A DNA stretch of 64,000 nt, from NCBI GenBank assembly GCA_005883305.1, contig VBAC01000001.1, positions 806,001-870,000 of the forward strand, read 5' to 3'. The notes below the pieces were generated by a model. The model was not told the DNA's origin, made no database searches, and saw only the letters and a program-made list of their open reading frames with translations. The DNA is from Alphaproteobacteria bacterium (lineage in GTDB: Bacteria > Pseudomonadota > Alphaproteobacteria > Sphingomonadales > Sphingomonadaceae). Shown here in pieces: positions 25,557-32,322 of the stretch. A program made the translations under genes and the position numbers. Position 1 is the stretch's first letter. The number at the start of each line of letters is the position of its first letter.

Positions 25557-27358
25557 GACGCCGTCTCTGCGATCGTCTCGGCCGCCGGCACTTCGGCGGG
25601 CGGGGTGCCCGCGGCCTCGCCGCCGGCATCCTCGTCCGCGGTGGGTTCGGCGCCGGCTTCTTTGGCCTCCTCCTCCTCGGCTTTCGCCGCGAGTTCCCGC
25701 TCGTAGAGTGCCTCGGCCTCTGCGAAGCGCTCCTGGACGTCGGCCGCCGGAATCCTGACGAGCAAGGCGACGACGAAGGTGCCGTCTTCTTCCTTCGCGA
25801 TCGACGGGACATAGTCGTCGTTGGCGTTGTCGGGCCAGAACGTGCGGCCCTCGAGCGGCGTCCCGGCCACCGGCGGCGCCGCCAGGCGCGCCGCCTTATA
25901 TTCGATCGCCTCCTTTCGCTGCTCGGCCTCCCATGCCGCCTGATCGAAAGGCTTCCCGGGATTTGCCGGCGGCGCGGGCTCGGCCTTGATGAAGCACGAT
26001 TCGACGCGCCTCAGGCCGCCGGCGGCGCTGACTTCGAAGATCGCAATCGAGGCGTCGCGCTGATCGGGCGTCAGCCGATCGGCGGCGTTGTAAGCGGCCT
26101 TGAAGCCCGCCGGGGGATCGGGGAGCTGCCAGCTTTGCTTCGCGAGGCTCAACACGCCGTCGGCCCAGCCTTCGCCCTGGGCGAGCTTGCCGACCTCGAT
26201 ATCGCCCTTCTCGCGGGCGAGGCGGTCGACGATCGACGGATCGAGCAGCACTTCGCGATCTTCGGCGCCAAAGAAGAGATCAGCCTCCACGCGGCCGCCG
26301 GCGTCCCGATAGGCGTCGAGCCCGACGTAGATCACCAGTTTATTGTCGGCGGCGTAGACCTTGCCGGCGATCGCATCGCGGATCGTGCCGGGGCTGTGCG
26401 CGTTATAGGGCTTCTTCTTCTCGGCTTCGAAGATTTTGAGCTGCACCGCCTGATCGGGGTGGCCGGCATAGGCCTTGGCCGAATCAAGCGTAATCTCGCC
26501 CTTGCGCAGCGCATCGAGGATCGCCGGCGCCAGATCCGCGAGCCTGACACGCTGCTCGATATAGCGGACGGTGGTGCCGAACCGGCGAGCGCAATGAGCG
26601 AGCTGCTCCCGGCGATCGTTCATCCCGCCTTCGGCATAGCCCTGGATGATCGCCGCGAAGGCCTCGACCTCGTCGGCAGGATTCATGTCCTCCCGAAGAT
26701 TCTCGGCGAGGCTCGCCTCCGCTAAGGCTTCACGCGAGACGATCTTGACCGGCACGTCCCAGTCGCGCGCGATTCGCTTCTTCTTGACGTTGAGGCTGAG
26801 GGCCCGCCAGCGACGGCCGCCACCGCCGACTTCATGGAGGCCCTTGCCGCCAAGGGCTTCGGCTACGACGAGATTTTGGAGCAGGCCTTTCTCGTGGATC
26901 GAATCGGCGAGCGCCTCGATCCCGACCTCGCCGTCCGTCTTTCTGACGTTGAGCGGAGAGAGGATCAGCTTGTTCAAAGGGATTGTCGTCTTCATATGGG
27001 TATCTCCGGTTCCAGTTGGATTGGTGCCGGGCCGATCGCGCTTCGATCGGGCGGCTTGCTCGCCCGCGACGTCAGGCAACGTCGTTTCGGAGTTCGGGGA
27101 AGGGCCGCGGCGCGAGCCGGCGGCCCTTCCTTTTTTAGGGGTGGGGCGGAAGTAATGGACGCCGCCCTTCGCGGGGTGGGGCTCGCGCTGCCAGCCTTCG
27201 GCCGATAGGTAGCGGGCGATCGTCGTCGCGCCGAAATCGATCCCGGTTTCGGCTTTGACGAGGGCGGCGAGATCGCCGGGGAGCACCTTCGTATTCCCCG
27301 GTTCGGCGATGAATCGCGCGACGGCCGCTTTGACGCGAGCCTTATCCTGGTCGCTCAT
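25553..27358 (-). CDS. ParB/Spo0J-family protein with an extra N-terminal winged-helix extension
   Basis: The full frame encodes 601 residues. Residues 122-290 are a ParB N-terminal and HTH region (SPLNVRKTDGEVGIEALADS; ENLREDMNPADEVEAF). The following 300 residues are acidic and less conserved. Residues 1-75 form a separate helix-turn-helix-like domain (LVKAETGIDFGATTIARYLS), joined by a low-complexity linker. The ATG at 26995 has its own GGAG eight bases upstream and starts exactly where ordinary ParB proteins start. A second, shorter product of 480 residues is therefore plausible. No parA is present, so plasmid-like partition is not implied. Confidence 0.8.
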   Translation of the reverse strand: MSDQDKARVKAAVARFIAEPGNTKVLPGDLAALVKAETGIDFGATTIARYLSAEGWQREPHPAKGGVHYFRPTPKKGRAAGSRRGPSPNSETTLPDVAGEQAARSKRDRPGTNPTGTGDTHMKTTIPLNKLILSPLNVRKTDGEVGIEALADSIHEKGLLQNLVVAEALGGKGLHEVGGGGRRWRALSLNVKKKRIARDWDVPVKIVSREALAEASLAENLREDMNPADEVEAFAAIIQGYAEGGMNDRREQLAHCARRFGTTVRYIEQRVRLADLAPAILDALRKGEITLDSAKAYAGHPDQAVQLKIFEAEKKKPYNAHSPGTIRDAIAGKVYAADNKLVIYVGLDAYRDAGGRVEADLFFGAEDREVLLDPSIVDRLAREKGDIEVGKLAQGEGWADGVLSLAKQSWQLPDPPAGFKAAYNAADRLTPDQRDASIAIFEVSAAGGLRRVESCFIKAEPAPPANPGKPFDQAAWEAEQRKEAIEYKAARLAAPPVAGTPLEGRTFWPDNANDDYVPSIAKEEDGTFVVALLVRIPAADVQERFAEAEALYERELAAKAEEEEAKEAGAEPTADEDAGGEAAGTPPAEVPAAETIAETAS

Positions 27359-27600
27359 GACGACGCTCCTTTCGTTGCCGCCGCTGCGACGGCGATCGCC
27401 GCCTCGGTGGCGTCGATCGCCGCCTCGAGGCGGCGAACCTCTCCCTCGAGCGCGGGATCGAGGGCGTCGCGATCGGGGACGCCCTCACAGAATTCGTCGC
27501 ATCCGATCTCGAGGATCGTGACGAGCTGCTCCTGCATCGCGGGCAGGGCGAGCCGGGCTGCGGCAAGCAGCGTGGGCGTGACGAGCTGGGGCGCGTTCAT
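27355..27600 (-). CDS. Small early-operon phage protein
   Basis: An 81-residue, mostly helical acidic protein (LEGEVRRLEAAIDATEAAIA suggests a short coiled coil). It overlaps both neighbours by four bases. No family was recognised. Confidence 0.55.
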   Translation of the reverse strand: MNAPQLVTPTLLAAARLALPAMQEQLVTILEIGCDEFCEGVPDRDALDPALEGEVRRLEAAIDATEAAIAVAAAATKGASS

Positions 27601-27803
27601 GGCCGCACCCCCAAGGTCGCTTCGATTGCGGGCCAGAAGTGGATCGCGATGAGCACGATCGAAATGACCGCGCCCACGGCCAGGCCGAGCAGCGCGTCTC
27701 GCTTGCCCTCGCGGATCTGGCGGCGATGTTCGGCCATGCACCTGCCGCACTGGCAGGCCGACGCGTGGGGGATCGCCGCGATGAGCGTGAGATCATGCCG
27801 CAT
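27597..27803 (-). CDS. Small single-span membrane protein with N-terminal Cys motif
   Basis: A 68-residue protein with CQCGRC near residue 18 and one transmembrane segment (about 39-58, LLGLAVGAVISIVLIAIHF). The stop overlaps the next start (ATGA). Function unknown; possibly a membrane-acting early phage protein. Confidence 0.6.
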   Translation of the reverse strand: MRHDLTLIAAIPHASACQCGRCMAEHRRQIREGKRDALLGLAVGAVISIVLIAIHFWPAIEATLGVRP

Positions 27804-28221
27804 GGCTGGCCTCCCCGTGGTCGTTGGCCGGCGATTTGCCGACGCAGGCGGTGCAGAGATCGATCTCGGCCCAGGAGCAAGGCGGGTCGCATGGATCGCA
27901 CCAGGTGCAGCCGCAGACGCGGCAGATCGCCGGTAGCGGCAGCTCGCTTTCGGGATCGTGCGAGCGATCGACGAGGAGCGAGTAAATCGTGGCGTCGAAG
28001 CGAAAGAGTCCGGCCATGCGATCAACAAGGGGACGATAGTCGTCCGGCGAGGGGTCGCCGCATTCGAGCATGTGAATCTCGTTGCGGAAGCCGGCGGTCT
28101 CCCTCGGCGTGGAGCCGAGCATGGTCGCGAGCGCGTCGATCGACAGGCCGCGCGCCGAACGCCGAAGGCGCATATAGCGCCCCGGCGTCATCGCGGGCGG
28201 TAGAGGCGTGGTGTCAGTCAT
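27793..28221 (-). CDS. XRE-like DNA-binding protein with C-terminal cysteine cluster
   Basis: The 142-residue product starts at 28221 behind an AAGGA site. Residues 12-60 resemble a helix-turn-helix (YMRLRRSARGLSIDALATML). The C-terminal 45 residues contain CRVCGCTWCDPCDPPC and CTAC, a dense metal-binding cluster. Likely an early transcriptional or DNA-binding factor. Confidence 0.6.
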   Translation of the reverse strand: MTDTTPLPPAMTPGRYMRLRRSARGLSIDALATMLGSTPRETAGFRNEIHMLECGDPSPDDYRPLVDRMAGLFRFDATIYSLLVDRSHDPESELPLPAICRVCGCTWCDPCDPPCSWAEIDLCTACVGKSPANDHGEASHAA

Positions 28222-28252
28222 GATGGTCCTTTCCAGGCAACAGAAAGGCCGT

Positions 28253-28272
28253 CCCGCCGGTTGGTCGGCGGG
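28253..28272 (-). terminator. 7-bp GC hairpin after the Ogr-like gene
   Basis: CCCGCCG and CGGCGGG pair around GTTGGT in the 103-bp gap between the Ogr-like gene and the next early gene. It could reduce read-through into the distal operon. No T-run follows, so activity is uncertain. Confidence 0.35.
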
Positions 28273-28324
28273 TGGCTGATTGGCGTTCAGGTGATAATTG
28301 CGGAGAGGGCCGAGGCCCCGCCCG

Positions 28325-28681
28325 TCAGCTTGCGGTGTTGACCGCTTCGCCAACACCGCCGTCGTCATTCGCTGCGCGGAGCGGCGCCACCCCCGGGGCG
28401 CTGGCGCCAAAGCGCCCGTCGTCGTTGGCGGCGACTAGCCGCTGCCGGGGCGGGGCCATGCGCAGCGTCACCGCTGGGTTAGACATCGCGCTCGGCGAGA
28501 TTCCGTGGGTGATCTCGACGGCGGCGCCATAGGTCGCGCCGCATTCGATGTTGGAGCATTGCAGTTGGAGCTGCCGGTAGGTTGGCGCCACGTCACGGCT
28601 TGTCCGAACGCGCGTCGGCGCCTCGCAATGGGGACAGTCGATCGAACGCAATCTAGGTACAACAGGTAACACTCTCGTCAC
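28325..28681 (-). CDS. Ogr/Delta-type late transcription activator
   Basis: P2 Ogr and P4 Delta are small zinc proteins that bind upstream of late promoters and recruit RNA polymerase. Here the cysteine spacing is exactly theirs: Cys16, Cys19, Cys42 and Cys47 (CX2C, X22, CX4C), in the context DCPHCEAPTRVRTSRD and QCSNIECGATY. The GTG at 28681 has a G-rich ribosome-binding site and follows the upstream stop by one base; a later TTG at 28651 would give the more typical short N-terminus. The 118 residues include a C-terminal extension. Unlike P2, where ogr follows the tail operon, this copy is in the early operon. The probable targets are the four dyads at 38337, 41512, 49360 and 56387. Confidence 0.87.
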   Translation of the reverse strand: MTRVLPVVPRLRSIDCPHCEAPTRVRTSRDVAPTYRQLQLQCSNIECGATYGAAVEITHGISPSAMSNPAVTLRMAPPRQRLVAANDDGRFGASAPGVAPLRAANDDGGVGEAVNTAS

Positions 28682-28682
28682 G

Positions 28683-29201
28683 TTATTTCCCCCTCCCCGG
28701 GGCGGATCTCGGCATGTCCCCTGACTGCGCCGTTTCCGTTTGCACCTTGCCCGTTCGCCCCGCGCGAAGGGTTGCAAGCGTGTCTGTGCTGGCGGCGATC
28801 GACTCCTCGAGCTCGGCCTCTGCTATGGCGAGCGCGGAATCGGTGGCACCAGGCTGGGCCGCCGCGATCACGGCGGCGATCGCTTCGCCGCCTTCCCGCG
28901 CGGCCTTCGCGATCTTGTGATTGAGAAGCGCGAGATCCGCGCAGGCCTCGGCCGTATCGGCCTCGAGGCGAAGGGAGTAGCATTGCAGCAAAGGGAAGCC
29001 ATCGCCGCCGGCGGAGCGATAAGCGACGTCGAGCTTCAGCGCGGCGTCGAGCCTGATGCCCGCGGCCGCGTCGGGATCGCTCCAGTTGCGCACCGCCCGC
29101 TCCGATTGGCCGACAATCTCCGCCGCCACTTGCCATCCGATAACGCCGGCGATCTTGGTGAGCGCGAGCTCGAAGGTGAGAGGAGCTCGCCGCTTCGTCA
29201 T
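28683..29201 (-). CDS. Early phage protein, possible CII-like regulator
   Basis: A 172-residue helical protein. Residues 1-60 look like a DNA-binding region used by phage CII-type proteins (ALTKIAGVIGWQVAAEIVGQ, then SERAVRNWSDP). The rest is a long amphipathic helix. ATGA overlap with the upstream gene and a one-base gap to the Ogr-like gene. The regulator call is by pattern and position only. Confidence 0.55.
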   Translation of the reverse strand: MTKRRAPLTFELALTKIAGVIGWQVAAEIVGQSERAVRNWSDPDAAAGIRLDAALKLDVAYRSAGGDGFPLLQCYSLRLEADTAEACADLALLNHKIAKAAREGGEAIAAVIAAAQPGATDSALAIAEAELEESIAASTDTLATLRAGRTGKVQTETAQSGDMPRSAPGRGK

Positions 29202-29512
29202 GCGGCGGCACTGCCATTTAGGGCAGACGCCGGGCTGCCATGTTGGCCGTCAAGGCAACCCGGCGCGTCGCCGACAGTCCCCCCGAGCGGGGGGCCGCTC
29301 GAGTTATCGGCGAAAGGAACTAGGGCGTTCTCGAGGAGCAGAAGCGAAGCGTGTTGTGAGGGCTGCAATCGCCCCGCGTCGAAGCTGATCCGGAAGCCGG
29401 CCAGCACGGCGCGCGCGGCCTCGATCAGGAGGATCGTGTCGGCATCCAAGACCGCGGCGTCGGCCGCCGGCGTCTCGCCGGCGGTGCCGTTGGCCCCTCG
29501 GGCGGCGATCAT
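29198..29512 (-). CDS. Early-operon phage protein of unknown function
   Basis: 104 residues, with a hydrophobic helical centre (LLIEAARAVLAGFRISFDAG) and a Gly/Ser/Pro-rich tail. Both ends overlap neighbouring genes by four bases. No family was recognised. Confidence 0.5.
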   Translation of the reverse strand: MIAARGANGTAGETPAADAAVLDADTILLIEAARAVLAGFRISFDAGRLQPSQHASLLLLENALVPFADNSSGPPLGGTVGDAPGCLDGQHGSPASALNGSAAA

Positions 29513-29871
29513 CGGACCGCCTCGCCCAGGCGGGCGGCGTGACGCGCACCTTGCAAAACGGGGCGACGATCGCACTCGTCGACCGCCGCCCCTACCCCTA
29601 CGGTGTGCCCAGTGGGGGTCCGAGAAATGGGGGGATCAAGTTGTCTGGCGACGCTGGCAGGTTCTGGGCGAAGGCCCAAGGCAATCGCGATCTGCAGCGA
29701 TTCGCCGCGTATCGCCATCCGCTTTCCCTCCAGCACCTTGTAAACGACCGCCGGCTTGAAGTTGTGCCGATTCGCCCATTCCCCGATTGTCTCGCCGGCT
29801 TCGACGAGCCTCGCCCGCGCAGAGCGGATTGCCTTCATCGGGATTGGATCGAAAAGAGAATCGGCTTGCAT
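29509..29871 (-). CDS. Cro-like DNA-binding protein (BcepMu gp16-type), first gene of the early operon
   Basis: The 120-residue product contains a helix-turn-helix of the BcepMu gp16 type (EWANRHNFKPAVVYKVLEGK, then RGESLQIAIALGL). It is the first gene read away from the repressor, with only 23 bp between the two starts. This is the place of a Cro-type switch protein. A second possible start is Met12 (29838), but its ribosome-binding site is weaker. Confidence 0.72.
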   Translation of the reverse strand: MQADSLFDPIPMKAIRSARARLVEAGETIGEWANRHNFKPAVVYKVLEGKRMAIRGESLQIAIALGLRPEPASVARQLDPPISRTPTGHTVGVGAAVDECDRRPVLQGARHAARLGEAVR

Positions 29872-29888
29872 CTCACATTCGCCTAAAG

Positions 29889-29912
29889 TGTCGAATGGCA
29901 GGACATTCGACA
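29889..29912. promoter_or_regulatory. Candidate repressor operator dyad
   Basis: TGTCGAAT and ATTCGACA form an inverted repeat around eight bases, covering the repressor start codon. A third half-site TGTCGAAT is at 29948-29955, and ATTCG (29877-29881) faces CGAAT (29892-29896) on the early-operon side. Half-sites clustered between divergent repressor and Cro-like genes are what a lysogeny switch operator should look like. Confidence 0.65.
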
Positions 29913-30329
29913 GATCAGTCTAAGAGTCAAGCGAGATTCGGCACTTCTGTCGAATTTGGTAAGCGGCTCGCGGAGGAACGGGGGCGCTTCGGGGCAACAC
30001 AAAAGGACTTCGGCGCGCGCGCTGGCGTCACCCTCGATTCCCAAAGTCGCTACGAGACGGGGAAGACCGTCCCTAACGCTGAATACCTAGCCGCGCTGGC
30101 GGCGGTCGGCGTCGATGTGAATTATCTTTTGACCGGACTTCGGGAGCGATCCCACATCCTCGATGGCGAATCGACGTCGCTCCTTCGCGACTTTGAATTG
30201 CTGGCGCCGCACCTTCGCACGGCGGCAATCGGAGTGATTCGCGCGCTCGCCCTTGGCGATCCGGATAAAGGTGGCGGCACCATCCAGATGCGTGAAGATC
30301 AACAGCACTATCGCAACCACGGGATATAA
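29895..30329 (+). CDS. Phage repressor (XRE-family helix-turn-helix)
   Basis: The 144-residue protein has an XRE helix-turn-helix at about 20-75 (RLAEERGRFGATQKDFGARA, then SRYETGKTVPNAEYLAALAA) and a short C-terminal helical part without a LexA-like protease domain. It is therefore unlikely to be cleaved by RecA-driven autoproteolysis. It is one of the few plus-strand prophage genes and diverges from the early operon, so it is the probable lysogenic repressor. Confidence 0.8.
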   Translation: MAGHSTDQSKSQARFGTSVEFGKRLAEERGRFGATQKDFGARAGVTLDSQSRYETGKTVPNAEYLAALAAVGVDVNYLLTGLRERSHILDGESTSLLRDFELLAPHLRTAAIGVIRALALGDPDKGGGTIQMREDQQHYRNHGI

Positions 30330-30366
30330 GGCGGAGGATCGGGCTTCAGACACCGGCCGCCCTCAG

Positions 30367-31431
30367 CTAGCGCGTCTCTAGCTTCAATTCCGTCTTCAGG
30401 CCCTCGCTCGGCGTAAAGCTGTGCGAGCATTCCGCGATCAGCCACTTCTTCGCATCGATCTCGGGCTTGAAGCCGCTGAGGCTGATCGGACGCTCGGGAT
30501 AGAGGTCGGGGCGGCCGAGCGCGAGCGTATAGGTGAACTCGGCCGAGCCTCTGCTCATTCGCCGCGCTTCCGACCGCGCCGCGTGGCGCGCGTCGGCCTC
30601 GTTGTGAAAGACGCGGCGAATGCGGCGAACGCCGCGATCGCGGCCGCCGGCGTCGGCCGAGCCCGCCGATTCGGGTTGATCCGTGCCATCGGCGCCGACG
30701 CGCACCGTGCGCCGTCTTGCGCCCGCCTGGTCGTGGTGGCGGGCCTCGACGGCGCCGTACTGGCCCCGATCGGCGTCGCGGTAGCTGTATTTGTCGCCAT
30801 CCCGCTTCGTCAGTGCGGCGGCAGGTATCGCGCGGCCGCTGGCCGTCACGCCGGCGGCGATCGGCGCGAAGATCAGCCGACCGCGTTTGACCTGGGCGAC
30901 GGCGTCGTGCCGGCGCCCCAGACGGCGGATCAACGCCATGTCGCTGACCTGGTCCTGGGCGAGCACGGGAACCTCGATCGACGCCAGCTCGGGCGCGACG
31001 TGGGGCGTGAGCCCTTGGGCTGCGGCTACGCGGCGCACGATCGCGCCGATCGTCGTATTGCGGTGCGATCGTTCCCGGCGCTGGCGGTATCCGCCCGTCA
31101 GGTCGGCCGAGCGTCCCTTGATCGTGATCAAGTCGGGCGGCCCACCCCACTCGCGCTCGTCGACCTTGAACGTCCCCTTGTCGACCATCCCAGCGGAAAT
31201 GCCTTCGCCCTCCGCCGCCTTCGTGTAGCCGAGCGACACCTGCAGGCGGGCGCCCTTCTTCGGAATCGCCATCGCTCCGTCGTGATCGTGCAGCACCAGC
31301 TCGAGCTCGTCGGCCTCGCCACCCCGCTTCTCGGTGATCGAAAGCTGGATCAGACGGGGAGCGACCGCGTCGGTGAGGTCGCGGCCGTCGAGCGTGACGC
31401 GGAAGGCGGGAATGTTGGAGGCGTCAGACAT
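30367..31431 (-). CDS. Tail protein D (baseplate hub, P2 gpD/late control protein family)
   Basis: The start at 31431 gives 354 residues beginning as gpD proteins do (PAFRVTLDGRDLTDAVAPRL). The family forms the gp27-like hub under the tube and above the spike V. Typical segments are LIQLSITEKRGGEADELELV and ADLTGGYRQRRERSHRNTT. It is the last gene of the tail operon and converges on the repressor. Confidence 0.9.
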   Translation of the reverse strand: MSDASNIPAFRVTLDGRDLTDAVAPRLIQLSITEKRGGEADELELVLHDHDGAMAIPKKGARLQVSLGYTKAAEGEGISAGMVDKGTFKVDEREWGGPPDLITIKGRSADLTGGYRQRRERSHRNTTIGAIVRRVAAAQGLTPHVAPELASIEVPVLAQDQVSDMALIRRLGRRHDAVAQVKRGRLIFAPIAAGVTASGRAIPAAALTKRDGDKYSYRDADRGQYGAVEARHHDQAGARRRTVRVGADGTDQPESAGSADAGGRDRGVRRIRRVFHNEADARHAARSEARRMSRGSAEFTYTLALGRPDLYPERPISLSGFKPEIDAKKWLIAECSHSFTPSEGLKTELKLETR

Positions 31432-31591
31432 TGCGGTCGCGGCCGCGCCAGCGATCGGCACCGGGCCCGCGCGAACCACTGCCGATCACTCGCGCGCGGA
31501 CGATCTGGCAATCATAGCAGCCGCAGATCGACGGATTATGAAAAGCGCGAAGAGCGTTCAAATCGACGGCGATAATGCGTTTGTCCGCCAT
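31424..31591 (-). CDS. Short tail-operon ORF (55 residues) with CXCXXC motif
   Basis: An ATG at 31591 with a strong GAGGT ribosome-binding site six bases upstream opens a 55-codon frame between U and D, ending eight bases inside D. The product includes SICGCYDCQIV and a basic tail. The position, start signal and overlap support translation. Function unknown. Confidence 0.6.
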   Translation of the reverse strand: MADKRIIAVDLNALRAFHNPSICGCYDCQIVRARVIGSGSRGPGADRWRGRDRNV

Positions 31592-31594
31592 CGC

Positions 31595-31972
31595 TTACCT
31601 CACTCTCTTTAATTCGATAGTGAAATCGACTTTGCGGGGAATGCCGTCGGCCATGATGAAGGTTTGCTTCTTGTCGATTTGCTCGATCGTGTAGTGGCCC
31701 CAGACCACGCCTTCGGCGTCGACGAGGGGTTGAGCCTCGCCCTGCTCGCCGATCGCCTCGAGGACGCGGAGATTGGAATAGGTGCCGGCGAGCGGCGGGA
31801 TCAGCGCGCCCGCGATCGAGACCGAATCTTCCCCGGGCCCAAGAAACTGCGCCGCCGCGAAGGCGCCCACGCGCTCGGTTCGGCCGTGGCGCCAGCTCAT
31901 CTTGCGCGACAGCTCCTGATAAGGGACGCTGTCGAGCGCGAAGAGGAACATGCCGAGCGACATCATCGGCAT
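31595..31972 (-). CDS. Tail terminator/tube-associated protein U (P2 gpU)
   Basis: The 125 residues begin PMMSLGMFLFALDSVPYQEL, the usual gpU opening, and include RVGAFAAAQFLGPGEDSVSI. In P2 gpU caps the tail during sheath and tube assembly. The start at 31972 overlaps the upstream winged-helix gene. Confidence 0.92.
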   Translation of the reverse strand: MPMMSLGMFLFALDSVPYQELSRKMSWRHGRTERVGAFAAAQFLGPGEDSVSIAGALIPPLAGTYSNLRVLEAIGEQGEAQPLVDAEGVVWGHYTIEQIDKKQTFIMADGIPRKVDFTIELKRVR

Positions 31973-32322
31973 TGGATCACCTCGACATTCAGGCGATAGC
32001 CGCGACCGATCACTGTTTGGACGATCGTCGCCGGTGCGCCTGCATCGCGCAGCTTGCGGCGAATCCTTGTCATGAAGACCTCGATCACGTTGCCGAGCGT
32101 CTCGTTGCCGACGCGCTCGCAAAGCACCGCGCGGGCGACGATCGCGCCGCCGGCCTGGGCGAGGCTCCCGAAAACCAAGTGCTCGGCCGCCGTGAAGGAA
32201 AGGATCGATCCGCGCCAGCGGGTGAAGCCGCGCGGATCATGGGCGAGTTCGCCGATTAAGACGGGCCGCTCAGCCTCGAGATTGCAGCCGCAGCCCGGGC
32301 AGAAGGCGAGAGCCTCAATCAT
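31963..32322 (-). CDS. OmpR-type winged-helix DNA-binding protein inside the tail operon
   Basis: A 119-residue protein whose residues 40-119 match an OmpR/PhoB trans_reg_C domain (FTAAEHLVFGSLAQAGGAIV, then MTRIRRKLRDAGAPATIVQT and GRGYRL). The N-terminus has CPGCGC, a possible metal site, in place of a receiver domain. It lies between the tape measure gene and U, overlapping both, and P2 has nothing here. A regulator acting late in infection is the simplest reading. Confidence 0.8.
   Translation of the reverse strand: MIEALAFCPGCGCNLEAERPVLIGELAHDPRGFTRWRGSILSFTAAEHLVFGSLAQAGGAIVARAVLCERVGNETLGNVIEVFMTRIRRKLRDAGAPATIVQTVIGRGYRLNVEVIQCR

Noticed and set aside
25312-25812. 254-residue frame extending the 87-residue gene upstream
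   Set aside because: The upstream part is an Arg/Pro-rich shadow of the ParB-like and small zinc genes; the ATGA overlap at 25308-25311 marks the real start.
25553-27358. Phage-plasmid lifestyle inferred from the ParB-like gene
   Set aside because: There is no ParA or plasmid replication cassette beside it, and the element has clear attL and attR in a tRNA gene.
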